Positions 1 to 5,972 of a DNA stretch of 8,538 bases are shown piece after piece. The notes beneath the pieces are model-generated. The model was not told the origin of the DNA. It made no database searches and saw nothing but the letters and a program-made list of their open reading frames with translations. The DNA is taken from NCBI GenBank assembly GCA_007119455.1, contig SKPR01000247.1, positions 1 to 8,538 of the forward strand, written 5' to 3'. A program made the position numbers and the translations under genes. This DNA is from Candidatus Brevefilum sp. GTDB taxonomy: Bacteria > Chloroflexota > Anaerolineae > Anaerolineales > Anaerolineaceae. The stretch's first letter is position 1. Each line of letters starts with the position of its first letter.

Positions 1-174
1 AGTGAACTTTATCGCGAATATCTTATTCTGGCGATACCAATCAGGCATGTATGCCAACCCGATTGTTTGGGCCTGTGTGTCGTTTGTGGTGTAAATCTAA
101 ATAACACAAATTGTGAACATCATCCGAGGTCGGATGAGCCACTGGACAATGTAATTGACGAAGAGAAAGTATAA
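1..174 (+). CDS. yceD: YceD/DUF177 family protein, 3' end only
   Basis: This is the last 57 codons of a gene that begins before the window, open from base 1 and ending in TAA at 172-174. The visible peptide carries the C-terminal cysteine signature of the DUF177/YceD family: an Ile-Pro-Ile segment, then CQPDCLGLCVVCG, then NLN, and a fifth Cys eight residues after CG-V. These Cys are at visible residues 18, 22, 26, 29 and 38 and are probably a metal site. Family members are linked to 23S rRNA and ribosome metabolism and usually sit directly before rpmF (ribosomal protein L32). Here no rpmF follows; the next gene is the primary sigma factor. The acidic tail (DEEKV) is not diagnostic. The family call rests on the Cys pattern and is fairly firm; the exact role is not visible. 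Confidence 0.85.
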   Translation, partial: SELYREYLILAIPIRHVCQPDCLGLCVVCGVNLNNTNCEHHPRSDEPLDNVIDEEKV

Positions 175-175
175 T
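170..175 (+). promoter_or_regulatory. Possible -10 box for rpoD
   Basis: A perfect TATAAT overlaps the yceD stop codon. No good -35 box sits 16-18 nt upstream; the nearest candidates are TTGACG at 155-160 (spacing only 9) and TGGACA at 143-148 (spacing 21). It could still supply rpoD with its own transcript about 55 nt ahead of its start codon. The evidence is the hexamer alone, so this is weak. Confidence 0.3.
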
Positions 176-225
176 GGGTTGGTGTCTGGGGGTCAAATCA
201 TGGATAAGCGCATATCGGGCTGTTT

Positions 226-230
226 GGAGG
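226..230 (+). promoter_or_regulatory. Ribosome binding site deciding the rpoD GTG start
   Basis: GGAGG lies 6 nt before a GTG at 237. It selects this non-ATG start for the sigma factor, which keeps the whole N-terminal region 1.1. An upstream ATG at 200 opens only a 14-codon frame that ends at 244, so it is not the start of the gene. Confidence 0.8.
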
Positions 231-236
231 TAGAAC

Positions 237-1409
237 GTGGTTAGTGAGCGTCAGCGCAGGCTCTTAGAAACGGCAATGGAAACGTTGATGGAGCGTGCTG
301 ATTCAAATGGCTTTATAACCATTGAAGATCTGATAGAAATCTTCCCGGATGCAGAAGATGAAACAGAACAATTAAGTGGTGTGATCTCAAGTTTACGTAA
401 ATTGGGTGTCGACATTGTTGACAAGGATTCAACCGATCAGGATTTTCCTCAAGACACCAAGGCAGATCAACCCCCGAAGAAAACAGGCCTGGATCTCGTT
501 TCGTCTGATGATACCGTTGGTTTATATCTCAAGGAAATGTCAATCGTGCCTTTGCTCTCTGTTGAGGAGGAGCAATCCCTTGCCAAGCAGATTGAAAGCG
601 GACGGACGGCGAAAATCGAACTGGCTGATTTAAATAAAAACAATTCAACTGAGAGAGTTTCAGAGTTGCTTATTTTAGTGAGTGAGGGAGAAAAAGCCTG
701 GGAGCATCTGATCAAAGCCAATACCCGGTTGGTTGTCAGCGTGGCGAAAAAGTATATCGGACGGGGTGTACCATTTCTGGATTTGATCCAGGAGGGAAAT
801 CTTGGGTTGATGAAAGCCGTAGAAAAGTTTGATTACACCCGTGGGTTTCGATTTTCTACCTATGCAACCTGGTGGATCCGTCAGGCAATCACCCGATCTA
901 TTGCCGATCAGGGACGCACGATTCGGATCCCAGTGCACATGATTGATCGCATTCGAGAGCTCTATAAAGTCAGCCACAGCCTTGAACAAAAATTAGGCCG
1001 TAAACCACTGGCCAACGAAATTGCCGAAGAAATGGAAGAAAATATCCGCAAAGTCCAATGGATGATGCGCATCTCCTGGTTGCCACTATCATTGGAAACG
1101 CCGGTGGGTGACGAAGAGGATTCAGAGCTGGGTATGTTTTTAGAAGATGACATGACTCCAACACCCAATGAGGTTACCTATAAATCAATGTTGCGTGACC
1201 AGATTGACGAAGTCTTGAATACGCTTTCACCCAGGGAGGCGCGTATTCTCCGTTTACGTTTTGGATTGGATACCGGGAGAGCATATACACTGGAAGAGGT
1301 GGGTCTGAAATTTGGGTTGACCCGTGAACGAATCCGTCAGATTGAGGGCAAAGCACTGCGCCAATTGCGCCATCCGCATAAAGCACGTCAGTTGAAAGAT
1401 TATTTATAA
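237..1409 (+). CDS. rpoD: Primary RNA polymerase sigma-70 factor (RpoD/SigA)
   Basis: This is the housekeeping sigma factor, which guides RNA polymerase core to -35/-10 promoters. Domains in order over 390 residues: region 1.1 (about 5-62), a short acidic linker, region 1.2 (about 91-122, with VGLYLKEMSIVPLLS), region 2 (about 155-225), region 3 (about 230-305) and region 4 (about 318-390). Core-binding DLIQEGNLGL is at 182-191. The -10-reading helix TYATWWIRQAITRS starts at 208, with Gln216 and Thr219 at the positions that read the -10 element in E. coli. The region 3.2 finger is around 284-305. The region 4.2 helix-turn-helix is at 351-378, with TRERIRQIE carrying Arg363, Glu364 and Arg367 for -35 contact. 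It lacks the long insert between regions 1.2 and 2 found in proteobacteria, as is usual outside that group. Region 1.1 plus the complete set of regions argue for the primary sigma rather than an alternative one. The start is GTG with a GGAGG site. It may be cotranscribed with yceD, 62 nt upstream. Confidence 0.96.
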   Translation: MVSERQRRLLETAMETLMERADSNGFITIEDLIEIFPDAEDETEQLSGVISSLRKLGVDIVDKDSTDQDFPQDTKADQPPKKTGLDLVSSDDTVGLYLKEMSIVPLLSVEEEQSLAKQIESGRTAKIELADLNKNNSTERVSELLILVSEGEKAWEHLIKANTRLVVSVAKKYIGRGVPFLDLIQEGNLGLMKAVEKFDYTRGFRFSTYATWWIRQAITRSIADQGRTIRIPVHMIDRIRELYKVSHSLEQKLGRKPLANEIAEEMEENIRKVQWMMRISWLPLSLETPVGDEEDSELGMFLEDDMTPTPNEVTYKSMLRDQIDEVLNTLSPREARILRLRFGLDTGRAYTLEEVGLKFGLTRERIRQIEGKALRQLRHPHKARQLKDYL

Positions 1410-1420
1410 TGCTGTATAAT
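1392..1420 (+). promoter_or_regulatory. Strong sigma-70 promoter at the end of rpoD
   Basis: TTGAAA (1392-1397) and a perfect TATAAT (1415-1420) are separated by exactly 17 nt. A second TATAAT lies just upstream (1405-1410) and overlaps the rpoD stop codon; it has no matching -35. Transcription should begin near 1427. The -35 box is inside the last codons of rpoD. The promoter would drive the short RNA below and, if its terminator is read through, metG. Confidence 0.72.
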
Positions 1421-1423
1421 TTA

Positions 1424-1548
1424 CCCATGATGAGAAAGAAGTGCGTCATGATGGGCATGTCAAGCTCTCCGGGTTGTGCTTGTTCAGAAGCATGACATGA
1501 TGTGACGCGTCACTCCCGGAGAAACCGCTGGCTGAAGCCAGCTTTTTT
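1424..1548 (+). ncRNA. Candidate structured RNA (small RNA or metG leader)
   Basis: The stretch between a strong promoter and an intrinsic terminator can fold extensively. Directly visible pairings are: CATGTCA 1456-1462 with TGACATG 1493-1499 (7 bp); stacked on it, TGCTT 1477-1481 with AAGCA 1488-1492 around a 6-nt loop; TCTCCGGG 1466-1473 with CCCGGAGA 1515-1522 (8 bp), which crosses the first stem and would make a pseudoknot; and GCGTCA 1443-1448 with TGACGC 1503-1508 (6 bp), which extends the first stem outward. Competing folds are CCCATGATGA 1424-1433 with TCATGATGGG 1446-1455 (one mismatch) and the palindrome GTGACGCGTCAC at 1502-1513. It lacks the signal recognition particle RNA core and the T-box TGG motif, and I do not recognise a known riboswitch. 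The terminator is not masked by these helices, which favours a free ~120-nt RNA; a leader acting on metG remains possible. Confidence 0.5.
1527..1548 (+). terminator. Intrinsic terminator upstream of metG
   Basis: GCTGGC (1527-1532), a TGAA loop and GCCAGC (1537-1542) form a perfect 6-bp hairpin followed directly by six T (1543-1548). It would end both the rpoD transcript and the short RNA started at about 1427. Because metG begins only 38 nt later with no clear promoter in between, metG expression may depend on readthrough, which makes an attenuator role possible. Confidence 0.85.
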
Positions 1549-1586
1549 GTTATTATGACCGAAATATTATTTAAAAGAGGTGGACG

Positions 1587-3383
1587 ATGACTGAACCCGT
1601 ATTAGTTGCTGTGGCCTGGCCCTATGCCAGTGCAAAAATCCATGTTGGGAACATTACCGGTGCATACCTGCCCGCTGATATCCTGGCGCGCTATCACCGC
1701 CTGCGGGGAAGAGATGTATTGATGGTGTCTGGTTCTGACTCCCATGGTACGCCCGTCACCGTTAGGGCAGACCAGGAAGGTCTTACGCCTGAAGAAGTTT
1801 ATAAGCGCTTTCATGCAGAATTTATTCAGTTGTTCCAGAAGCTGGGATTGACTTACGACATCTTTACCAGCACCCACACCCGCAACCATTTTGATGTCGC
1901 AAGCAAGTTATTTCTCTCATTAAAGGAGAATGGATATCTTTTTACTGAGGCATCCATGCAGTGGTATTCCACCGAGCAGGGACGGTTTTTGCCTGACCGG
2001 TATGTGGAAGGAACCTGTTATTTTTGTGGGAACACCAACGCTCGGAGTGACCAGTGTGATAATTGCGGACATCTCTTAGAGGCGGACAAGCTGATTGATC
2101 CACGCTCAAAGATCGATGGCTCAACGCCTGAGTTGCGGGAAACGACTCATTTTTATCTGGATTTGGAACAATTACAGGATGAGGTGGCGGAGTTTTTGCG
2201 AGACCGCCAGGATTACTGGCGACCGAATGTCATGCGGCAATCATTGGGGCAGATTGAGACGGAAGGTCTGCGGGGTCGTCCCATCACCCGCGATCTCTCG
2301 TGGGGAATTCCAGTACCCGTTGAGGGCTGGGATGAAAAATGCATGTATGTCTGGTTTGAAGCGGTGATTGGATATTTATCCAGCGTTGTCGAATGGGGTT
2401 TACTCCATGATAAGCCCGATGCCTGGCGTCATTGGTGGACCAATCAGGAATCGCGAACGCTCTATTGTATTGGTAAGGATAATATTCCTTTTCATGCGAT
2501 TATCTGGCCGGCTGAATTGATCGGTGTTGGCCAATCCTTTGACGAGAAGATGGGAGCTGAAGACCCGCAAAGTTTGGTCTTGCCTTATGATGTACCCGCA
2601 AACGAGTTTATGAATCTAGAGGGACAAAAATTATCTGGCAGTAAAAACTGGGCAGTCTGGGGGTTGGATTTTCTGGAGCGTTATGATCCGGATCCCATGC
2701 GCTATTATCTGACTGTTAATATGCCTGAAACAAGGGATACTGATTGGGATTGGGAGGAATTCTATCAGCGTAATAATAACGAACTGGTTGCGACCTGGGG
2801 TAACCTGGCCAACCGTGTACTTTCCTTTGCTTATAAAAATTGGGAGGGTAACATCCCTGATCCGGGTGAGCTGCGTGGATCCGATAAAGCCCTTTTAGAA
2901 ACGATAAGAAAAGGTTTCAAGACCGTAGAAGCAAATCTGGAAGCAGTGAAATTACGGGCAGCCATGTTGGAAGCCATGCGTTTGGCAGCAGAGGTGAATA
3001 AATATCTTGATACGGCTGCCCCCTGGTTCGAAATCAAATCAGATAGATCAGCCGCTGGTAAAACGATTTATACGGCATTACAGGCTATCGATGGCTTGAA
3101 GATCATCTTCTCACCATTCTTACCCCATTCCAGTGAAAAGCTACATTCTTACCTGGGTTATGAAAAAACGATATATGGGAGTCTGGTTACTGAAGAGGTT
3201 GAAGATGACCTCAGCACCCATACCGTTATGCTTTACGACCCCGGCGATTCGTTGACGGCTGGTAGTGAGGACCTCTGGAAGCTGAGCGATCTCCCACCTG
3301 GTAAATCATTTAAACAACCTTCGCCCCTGTTCCAAAAGCTGGATGAGAGTATCGTGGAAGAGGAGCGGGGCAGATTAGGGTAA
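1587..3383 (+). CDS. metG: Methionyl-tRNA synthetase
   Basis: This class I aminoacyl-tRNA synthetase joins methionine to initiator and elongator tRNA-Met using ATP, in the cytoplasm. Over 598 residues it shows: the Rossmann start AWPYASAKIHVGN with the HIGH-type signature as HVGN (19-22); a connective domain with one zinc knuckle, Cys144, Cys147, Cys157 and Cys160 (CX2CX9CX2C); the tryptophan-rich active-site stretch around 238-257; and the second signature as KLSGS (348-352) where the consensus is KMSKS, in a context (LEGQKLSGSKNWAVWG) that resembles archaeal-type enzymes. The anticodon-binding helical domain follows (about 400-560, with WGNLANRV at 404-411). It ends without the C-terminal EMAP/Trbp111-like tRNA-binding domain present in the longer E. 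coli enzyme (about 677 residues). The ATG has GAGG at 1577-1580, 6 nt upstream. It stands alone after a terminator and faces the convergent uvrC operon. Confidence 0.95.
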   Translation: MTEPVLVAVAWPYASAKIHVGNITGAYLPADILARYHRLRGRDVLMVSGSDSHGTPVTVRADQEGLTPEEVYKRFHAEFIQLFQKLGLTYDIFTSTHTRNHFDVASKLFLSLKENGYLFTEASMQWYSTEQGRFLPDRYVEGTCYFCGNTNARSDQCDNCGHLLEADKLIDPRSKIDGSTPELRETTHFYLDLEQLQDEVAEFLRDRQDYWRPNVMRQSLGQIETEGLRGRPITRDLSWGIPVPVEGWDEKCMYVWFEAVIGYLSSVVEWGLLHDKPDAWRHWWTNQESRTLYCIGKDNIPFHAIIWPAELIGVGQSFDEKMGAEDPQSLVLPYDVPANEFMNLEGQKLSGSKNWAVWGLDFLERYDPDPMRYYLTVNMPETRDTDWDWEEFYQRNNNELVATWGNLANRVLSFAYKNWEGNIPDPGELRGSDKALLETIRKGFKTVEANLEAVKLRAAMLEAMRLAAEVNKYLDTAAPWFEIKSDRSAAGKTIYTALQAIDGLKIIFSPFLPHSSEKLHSYLGYEKTIYGSLVTEEVEDDLSTHTVMLYDPGDSLTAGSEDLWKLSDLPPGKSFKQPSPLFQKLDESIVEEERGRLG

Positions 3384-3459
3384 AATCTTTCGCGGTTTTC
3401 ATGAGAGTCTTTCTTTTGCTAATGAGTTCTGGATCATTGCGTCTGAGAAGCTGAGATTA

Positions 3460-3478
3460 ATTTGAGAAAATCTCAAAT
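3460..3478. repeat. Perfect 8-bp hairpin in the convergent gap
   Basis: ATTTGAGA and TCTCAAAT are separated by AAA. An alternative stem, GAGATT with AATCTC, overlaps it. It lies 77 nt past the metG stop and could be a weak terminator or an mRNA 3' end stabiliser. No T run follows on the plus strand, so the terminator reading is doubtful. Confidence 0.5.
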
Positions 3479-3498
3479 GTACATTAATAACCACTTCT

Positions 3499-3562
3499 TG
3501 ATCAACGACATGGAAAAAGCGTTGGTGAGAGAATGGAGCCATCATCTCCTAGTCGTTGATCA
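3499..3562. repeat. 11-bp perfect inverted repeat between convergent genes
   Basis: TGATCAACGAC (3499-3509) and GTCGTTGATCA (3552-3562) are exact reverse complements around a 42-nt spacer that itself can pair weakly (GGAG with CTCC on the minus strand). On the plus strand the right arm is followed by TTTT. It lies 10 nt past the stop of the minus-strand nucleosidase gene. It may act as a two-way transcription end, or be a short mobile repeat relic; no target duplication is visible at its flanks. Other copies in the genome would decide. Confidence 0.55.
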
Positions 3563-3571
3563 TTTTACTTG

Positions 3572-4267
3572 TTATGCTGGCAAGAAACACGCGATCCAGG
3601 CTGCCAGGTTTCGGTTCAGGTCTGCCATAATGGTTTTGCATTGTGCTGTAAATAAGACATAATTGCCATATGCTTCACCCGCAGTGGCATCCACCAGATC
3701 TGATACACCTCTTAAAATCAGACAGGGAATATCATTTCTCTGGGCCACCCAGGCAATGGCACCGGATTCCCAATCTGCGACGAAGGCATTGTATTTTGCA
3801 ATCAATTCAGCGATATCACTGATGATGATATCACGGTCTGCAGAGATCAATGTGCCCGTGATTACGGGTTGGGGTGGGGGATCAGGTAACCAGCCAAGAT
3901 CAAAGTTTACAGTGTAGTCCAGGATGGCCTGTTCAGGATCAGACATCTGCTCATAAATGTCGTAGATGATTGTTTTTTCTGCCAGGACAATTTCGCCCCT
4001 CTTAATTCTTCCTTTAATTCCGCCGCATGTCCCTAAGTTGATCAAGCGCTCAGGTTGCCAGCGGTCGATGGCATATTGGGTTGATGCGGCAGCTGCAACT
4101 TTGCCCCAGCCACCATGAAGAAATCGGACAGAAGCATCTTTGATTGACAATTTAAACGTCTCGCCAAAAGGTGTCAGCTTGAGCTTCACCTGGGGATAAT
4201 GGGCTTTTAATGCTCGCCATTCTGCCGCGGCGAATATAAGGATGCAGATTGCTGCCTTTTCCTCCAT
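3572..4267 (-). CDS. MTA/SAH nucleosidase-like protein (nucleoside phosphorylase superfamily)
   Basis: This 231-residue protein has the fold and motifs of 5'-methylthioadenosine/S-adenosylhomocysteine nucleosidase (MTAN/Pfs), which cleaves the base from MTA, SAH or 5'-deoxyadenosine. Visible marks: the first strand and an acidic residue in ILIFAAAEW (Glu16, matching catalytic Glu12 of E. coli MTAN); GGWGKVAAA (52-60); GTCGGI (79-84); DWESGAIAWVAQ (165-176) with Glu167 as the ribose-binding Glu; and ILRGVSDLVD with Asp190 as the likely general acid. The usual Met before that Glu is Trp here (Trp166), which may alter the substrate pocket. Length fits MTAN (about 230). Futalosine hydrolase (MqnB) and other superfamily nucleosidases are alternatives. 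It starts 4 nt after the stop of the SagB-like gene with no good ribosome site of its own, so translational coupling is likely. A methyltransferase two genes upstream would supply SAH; that link is inference. Confidence 0.8.
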   Translation of the reverse strand: MEEKAAICILIFAAAEWRALKAHYPQVKLKLTPFGETFKLSIKDASVRFLHGGWGKVAAAASTQYAIDRWQPERLINLGTCGGIKGRIKRGEIVLAEKTIIYDIYEQMSDPEQAILDYTVNFDLGWLPDPPPQPVITGTLISADRDIIISDIAELIAKYNAFVADWESGAIAWVAQRNDIPCLILRGVSDLVDATAGEAYGNYVLFTAQCKTIMADLNRNLAAWIACFLPA

Positions 4268-4271
4268 TGAG

Positions 4272-5012
4272 CTATGGTTTTCGTCCCAATGAAGCCATAT
4301 AGATCACGAACATCTCAGGTGGGTCAAGGCGTAATAATTGGTCAGCCGCATCATCGTTATAAGCCCCGATCGCACAAACGCCGCAATCAATGGATTCCGC
4401 AGCCAGATGCAGGTTCTGGCAGACATGCCCTGCATCAAGATAGAGGTAGCGGTAGCTCCGCTCTGCATACCGCCATGCTGTCCGGTAGGGAACCGCCACC
4501 CAGATGAAAGTAACGGCACTGGTGGCTACCTGGCGCTGTCCCAGGCAGGCTTCTGTCAATTCTTGATTGAACGTTGAATCAATTCTGACCGGGACAAGCT
4601 GGTGCTCAGAGGCAAAGTAATGATAAAGCCCGGATTCCAGGCCTTCCACGCGGTTAATAGAAAGATAAGTCTCAAAGGGGTGACGGCAGCCAGCAGATGG
4701 TACCGTGCGTAAAGTTACATTACGTTTTTCATTGATATTTTTGACCCCCTGGGTCAACCATAACAGGTAAGAGAGCTCATCCATTGAAAGGGTATCTTCT
4801 TTATAGTGCCGATGCGTTCGCCGCTCCTCGATCGCCTGTCTCAGGTCAAAACCAGCGAAATCGATATTTGCTGGCTCAGGTAGTTTGATCAACTTTATGC
4901 TTTCTTTCACTGGAAGTTCGATAGGTGGCTGCGGTTTATCTTTCTTTTGATCAGGTTCACTGAGATTGGGGTACTTGGTCGCCTCCACAAAGGTTTGGTA
5001 CATCTCTTTCAT
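4272..5012 (-). CDS. SagB/ThcOx-type nitroreductase-family oxidoreductase
   Basis: This 246-residue protein belongs to the FMN-dependent nitroreductase superfamily, SagB/ThcOx branch, whose members oxidise azolines to azoles in peptide natural products or have unknown redox roles. Visible motifs: an N-terminal stretch of about 50 residues of low order, rich in Lys, Pro and Glu; ERRTHRHYKEDTLSMDELSYL (63 onward), the FMN-phosphate-binding Arg region; LLWLTQGV (83-90); RTVPSAGCRHPFETYLSI (102-119), the branch signature; YRYLYLDAGHVCQNLHLAAE (187-206); CGVCAIGAYND (210-220); and a closing IYMASLGR. No YcaO cyclodehydratase or precursor peptide is present in the window, so an azole-forming role is not supported. 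The start at 5012 has AAGGAG (5023-5028) about 10 nt upstream; the ATG at 5003 is an alternative. It lies 30 nt after the methyltransferase and 4 nt before the nucleosidase. The natural substrate is unknown. Confidence 0.85.
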   Translation of the reverse strand: MKEMYQTFVEATKYPNLSEPDQKKDKPQPPIELPVKESIKLIKLPEPANIDFAGFDLRQAIEERRTHRHYKEDTLSMDELSYLLWLTQGVKNINEKRNVTLRTVPSAGCRHPFETYLSINRVEGLESGLYHYFASEHQLVPVRIDSTFNQELTEACLGQRQVATSAVTFIWVAVPYRTAWRYAERSYRYLYLDAGHVCQNLHLAAESIDCGVCAIGAYNDDAADQLLRLDPPEMFVIYMASLGRKP

Positions 5013-5042
5013 CCGTTTTGATCTCCTTAATCGTTTCTTTTA

Positions 5043-5837
5043 TTATTTTTTGATCGTTTTCCAGTATTTTCGTTTCAATCCCTCACCTGGTTCGATGAAG
5101 GTGTCGCACGCAAAGCCATTATTGATTAAGAAATGGTGGGCTTTATCCTCATCATTCGCATTGGTGCCAGGGTGCAGGATGAGCATTCCCCCTGGTTTGA
5201 CAACCCTTCGCATTTCCTGGTACTCTTTTTCAATAAATTCTCCGAAGACATGACCGGCCATGACGATGTCGGCAAAGCCATTTTCCAGCGGGATCTGAGT
5301 TATTGTGCCATCAATCGGGTAGACATTGTCAAAACCCAATTCAGACCGCTTCTGCCAGATGAAGCGCCTTAAGTTGGCAACCGGTTCAATGGCATATACC
5401 GTTCTGGCTTGGGGTGCGACAGTGAAGGCAAGTCGTCCAGTCCCCGATCCGATATCCAATACAATTTTATCATTGAAGTCGGTCATATCTGATAATGAAG
5501 CATCATCCCATTTCAGAAAATCAAGCCGGTCGTAAAGCCCCGGGTCCAAAATGTAAATCAACCAATCCTCCATGTTTTCCAACACTGATAACTCGGCTTG
5601 ACGCAATTCTTTGGGCGACGGACTGGGATTCGCCAGTGCAAGACATTGATCCACGAATTGTTTGATCGGTGGGTGAATTTGCTCAAGGTACCATGCTACA
5701 CAGGTATGGGTATTCAGTGCTGTACCGAGTGCCTCTGATGGTTCCCATTCAGCAATATATTGGGCATGTAACGGTTCTAATAATAGCAGGGCTTTGAAGT
5801 CGATGTTGGATACATCTAACCAGTCAAGACCGGGCAT
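5043..5837 (-). CDS. Class I SAM-dependent methyltransferase
   Basis: This 264-residue protein has a complete Rossmann methyltransferase core: motif I VLDIGSGTGRLAF (126-138), an acidic residue closing strand 2 (YAIEP, Glu151) for the SAM ribose, motif II FADIVMAG (188-195), motif III around VVKPGGMLIL (212-221), and a C-terminal strand pair ending KYWKTIKK. The first ~120 residues form a largely helical extension (PLHAQYIAEWEP, ELSVLENMEDWLIY) that I do not recognise; it could set the substrate. The order motif I to KPGG is like UbiE/SAM-dependent small-molecule methyltransferases, but the substrate cannot be read from sequence. The start at 5837 follows the small membrane gene by 12 nt with only a weak GAAAG ribosome site, suggesting coupling. 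The product SAH could be removed by the nucleosidase at the end of the same operon. Confidence 0.85.
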   Translation of the reverse strand: MPGLDWLDVSNIDFKALLLLEPLHAQYIAEWEPSEALGTALNTHTCVAWYLEQIHPPIKQFVDQCLALANPSPSPKELRQAELSVLENMEDWLIYILDPGLYDRLDFLKWDDASLSDMTDFNDKIVLDIGSGTGRLAFTVAPQARTVYAIEPVANLRRFIWQKRSELGFDNVYPIDGTITQIPLENGFADIVMAGHVFGEFIEKEYQEMRRVVKPGGMLILHPGTNANDEDKAHHFLINNGFACDTFIEPGEGLKRKYWKTIKK

Positions 5838-5849
5838 GTTTGGGTCTTT

Positions 5850-5963
5850 CTAAAACCGGATTGCCATAGCAACCATGCTGATGATCATGATGAGGGCAAT
5901 GATCGCCATCAGGACCTGGTAAATCCGAATTTTGGTTTGTTTCTTCTTGTCTTTTTTGCTCAT
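5850..5963 (-). CDS. Small one-helix membrane protein, 37 residues
   Basis: A short gene sits exactly between uvrC and the methyltransferase. It starts with ATG at 5963 and ends TAG at 5852-5850. A clean ribosome site, AAGGA (5970-5974), overlaps the uvrC stop codon and is 6 nt from the ATG. The peptide opens with a Lys-rich cytoplasmic-type head (MSKKDKKKQTKIR, 7 basic of 13), followed by one hydrophobic helix (about 17-35, rich in Ile, Met, Ala and Val) and ends in RF. There is no cleavable signal motif, so it should be a membrane-anchored protein with its N-terminus inside. It recalls in style the DUF4044-type small proteins of Firmicutes, but I cannot confirm a family. Spacing on both sides (9 and 12 nt) and the ribosome site argue that it is translated. 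Function unknown. Confidence 0.75.
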   Translation of the reverse strand: MSKKDKKKQTKIRIYQVLMAIIALIMIISMVAMAIRF

Positions 5964-5972
5964 AAATTATCC

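Noticed and set aside
155..175. TTGACG with TATAAT as a full promoter for rpoD
   Set aside because: The spacer is only 9 nt, too short for a sigma-70 promoter; only the -10 box is kept as a weak candidate.
200..244. ATG-led 14-codon frame upstream of rpoD as a leader peptide
   Set aside because: No ribosome site before the ATG and no regulatory hairpin or codon run; the GGAGG inside it serves the rpoD GTG.
1424..1548. Signal recognition particle RNA, T-box or SAM-I riboswitch in the rpoD-metG gap
   Set aside because: The SRP core GGAAGC-type loop, the T-box TGG bulge motif and the SAM-I core sequences are not present.
3462..3662. Plus-strand 66-codon frame in the metG-nucleosidase gap
   Set aside because: TTG start inside a hairpin, runs antisense into the well-supported nucleosidase gene, and spans the 11-bp inverted repeat; no family features.
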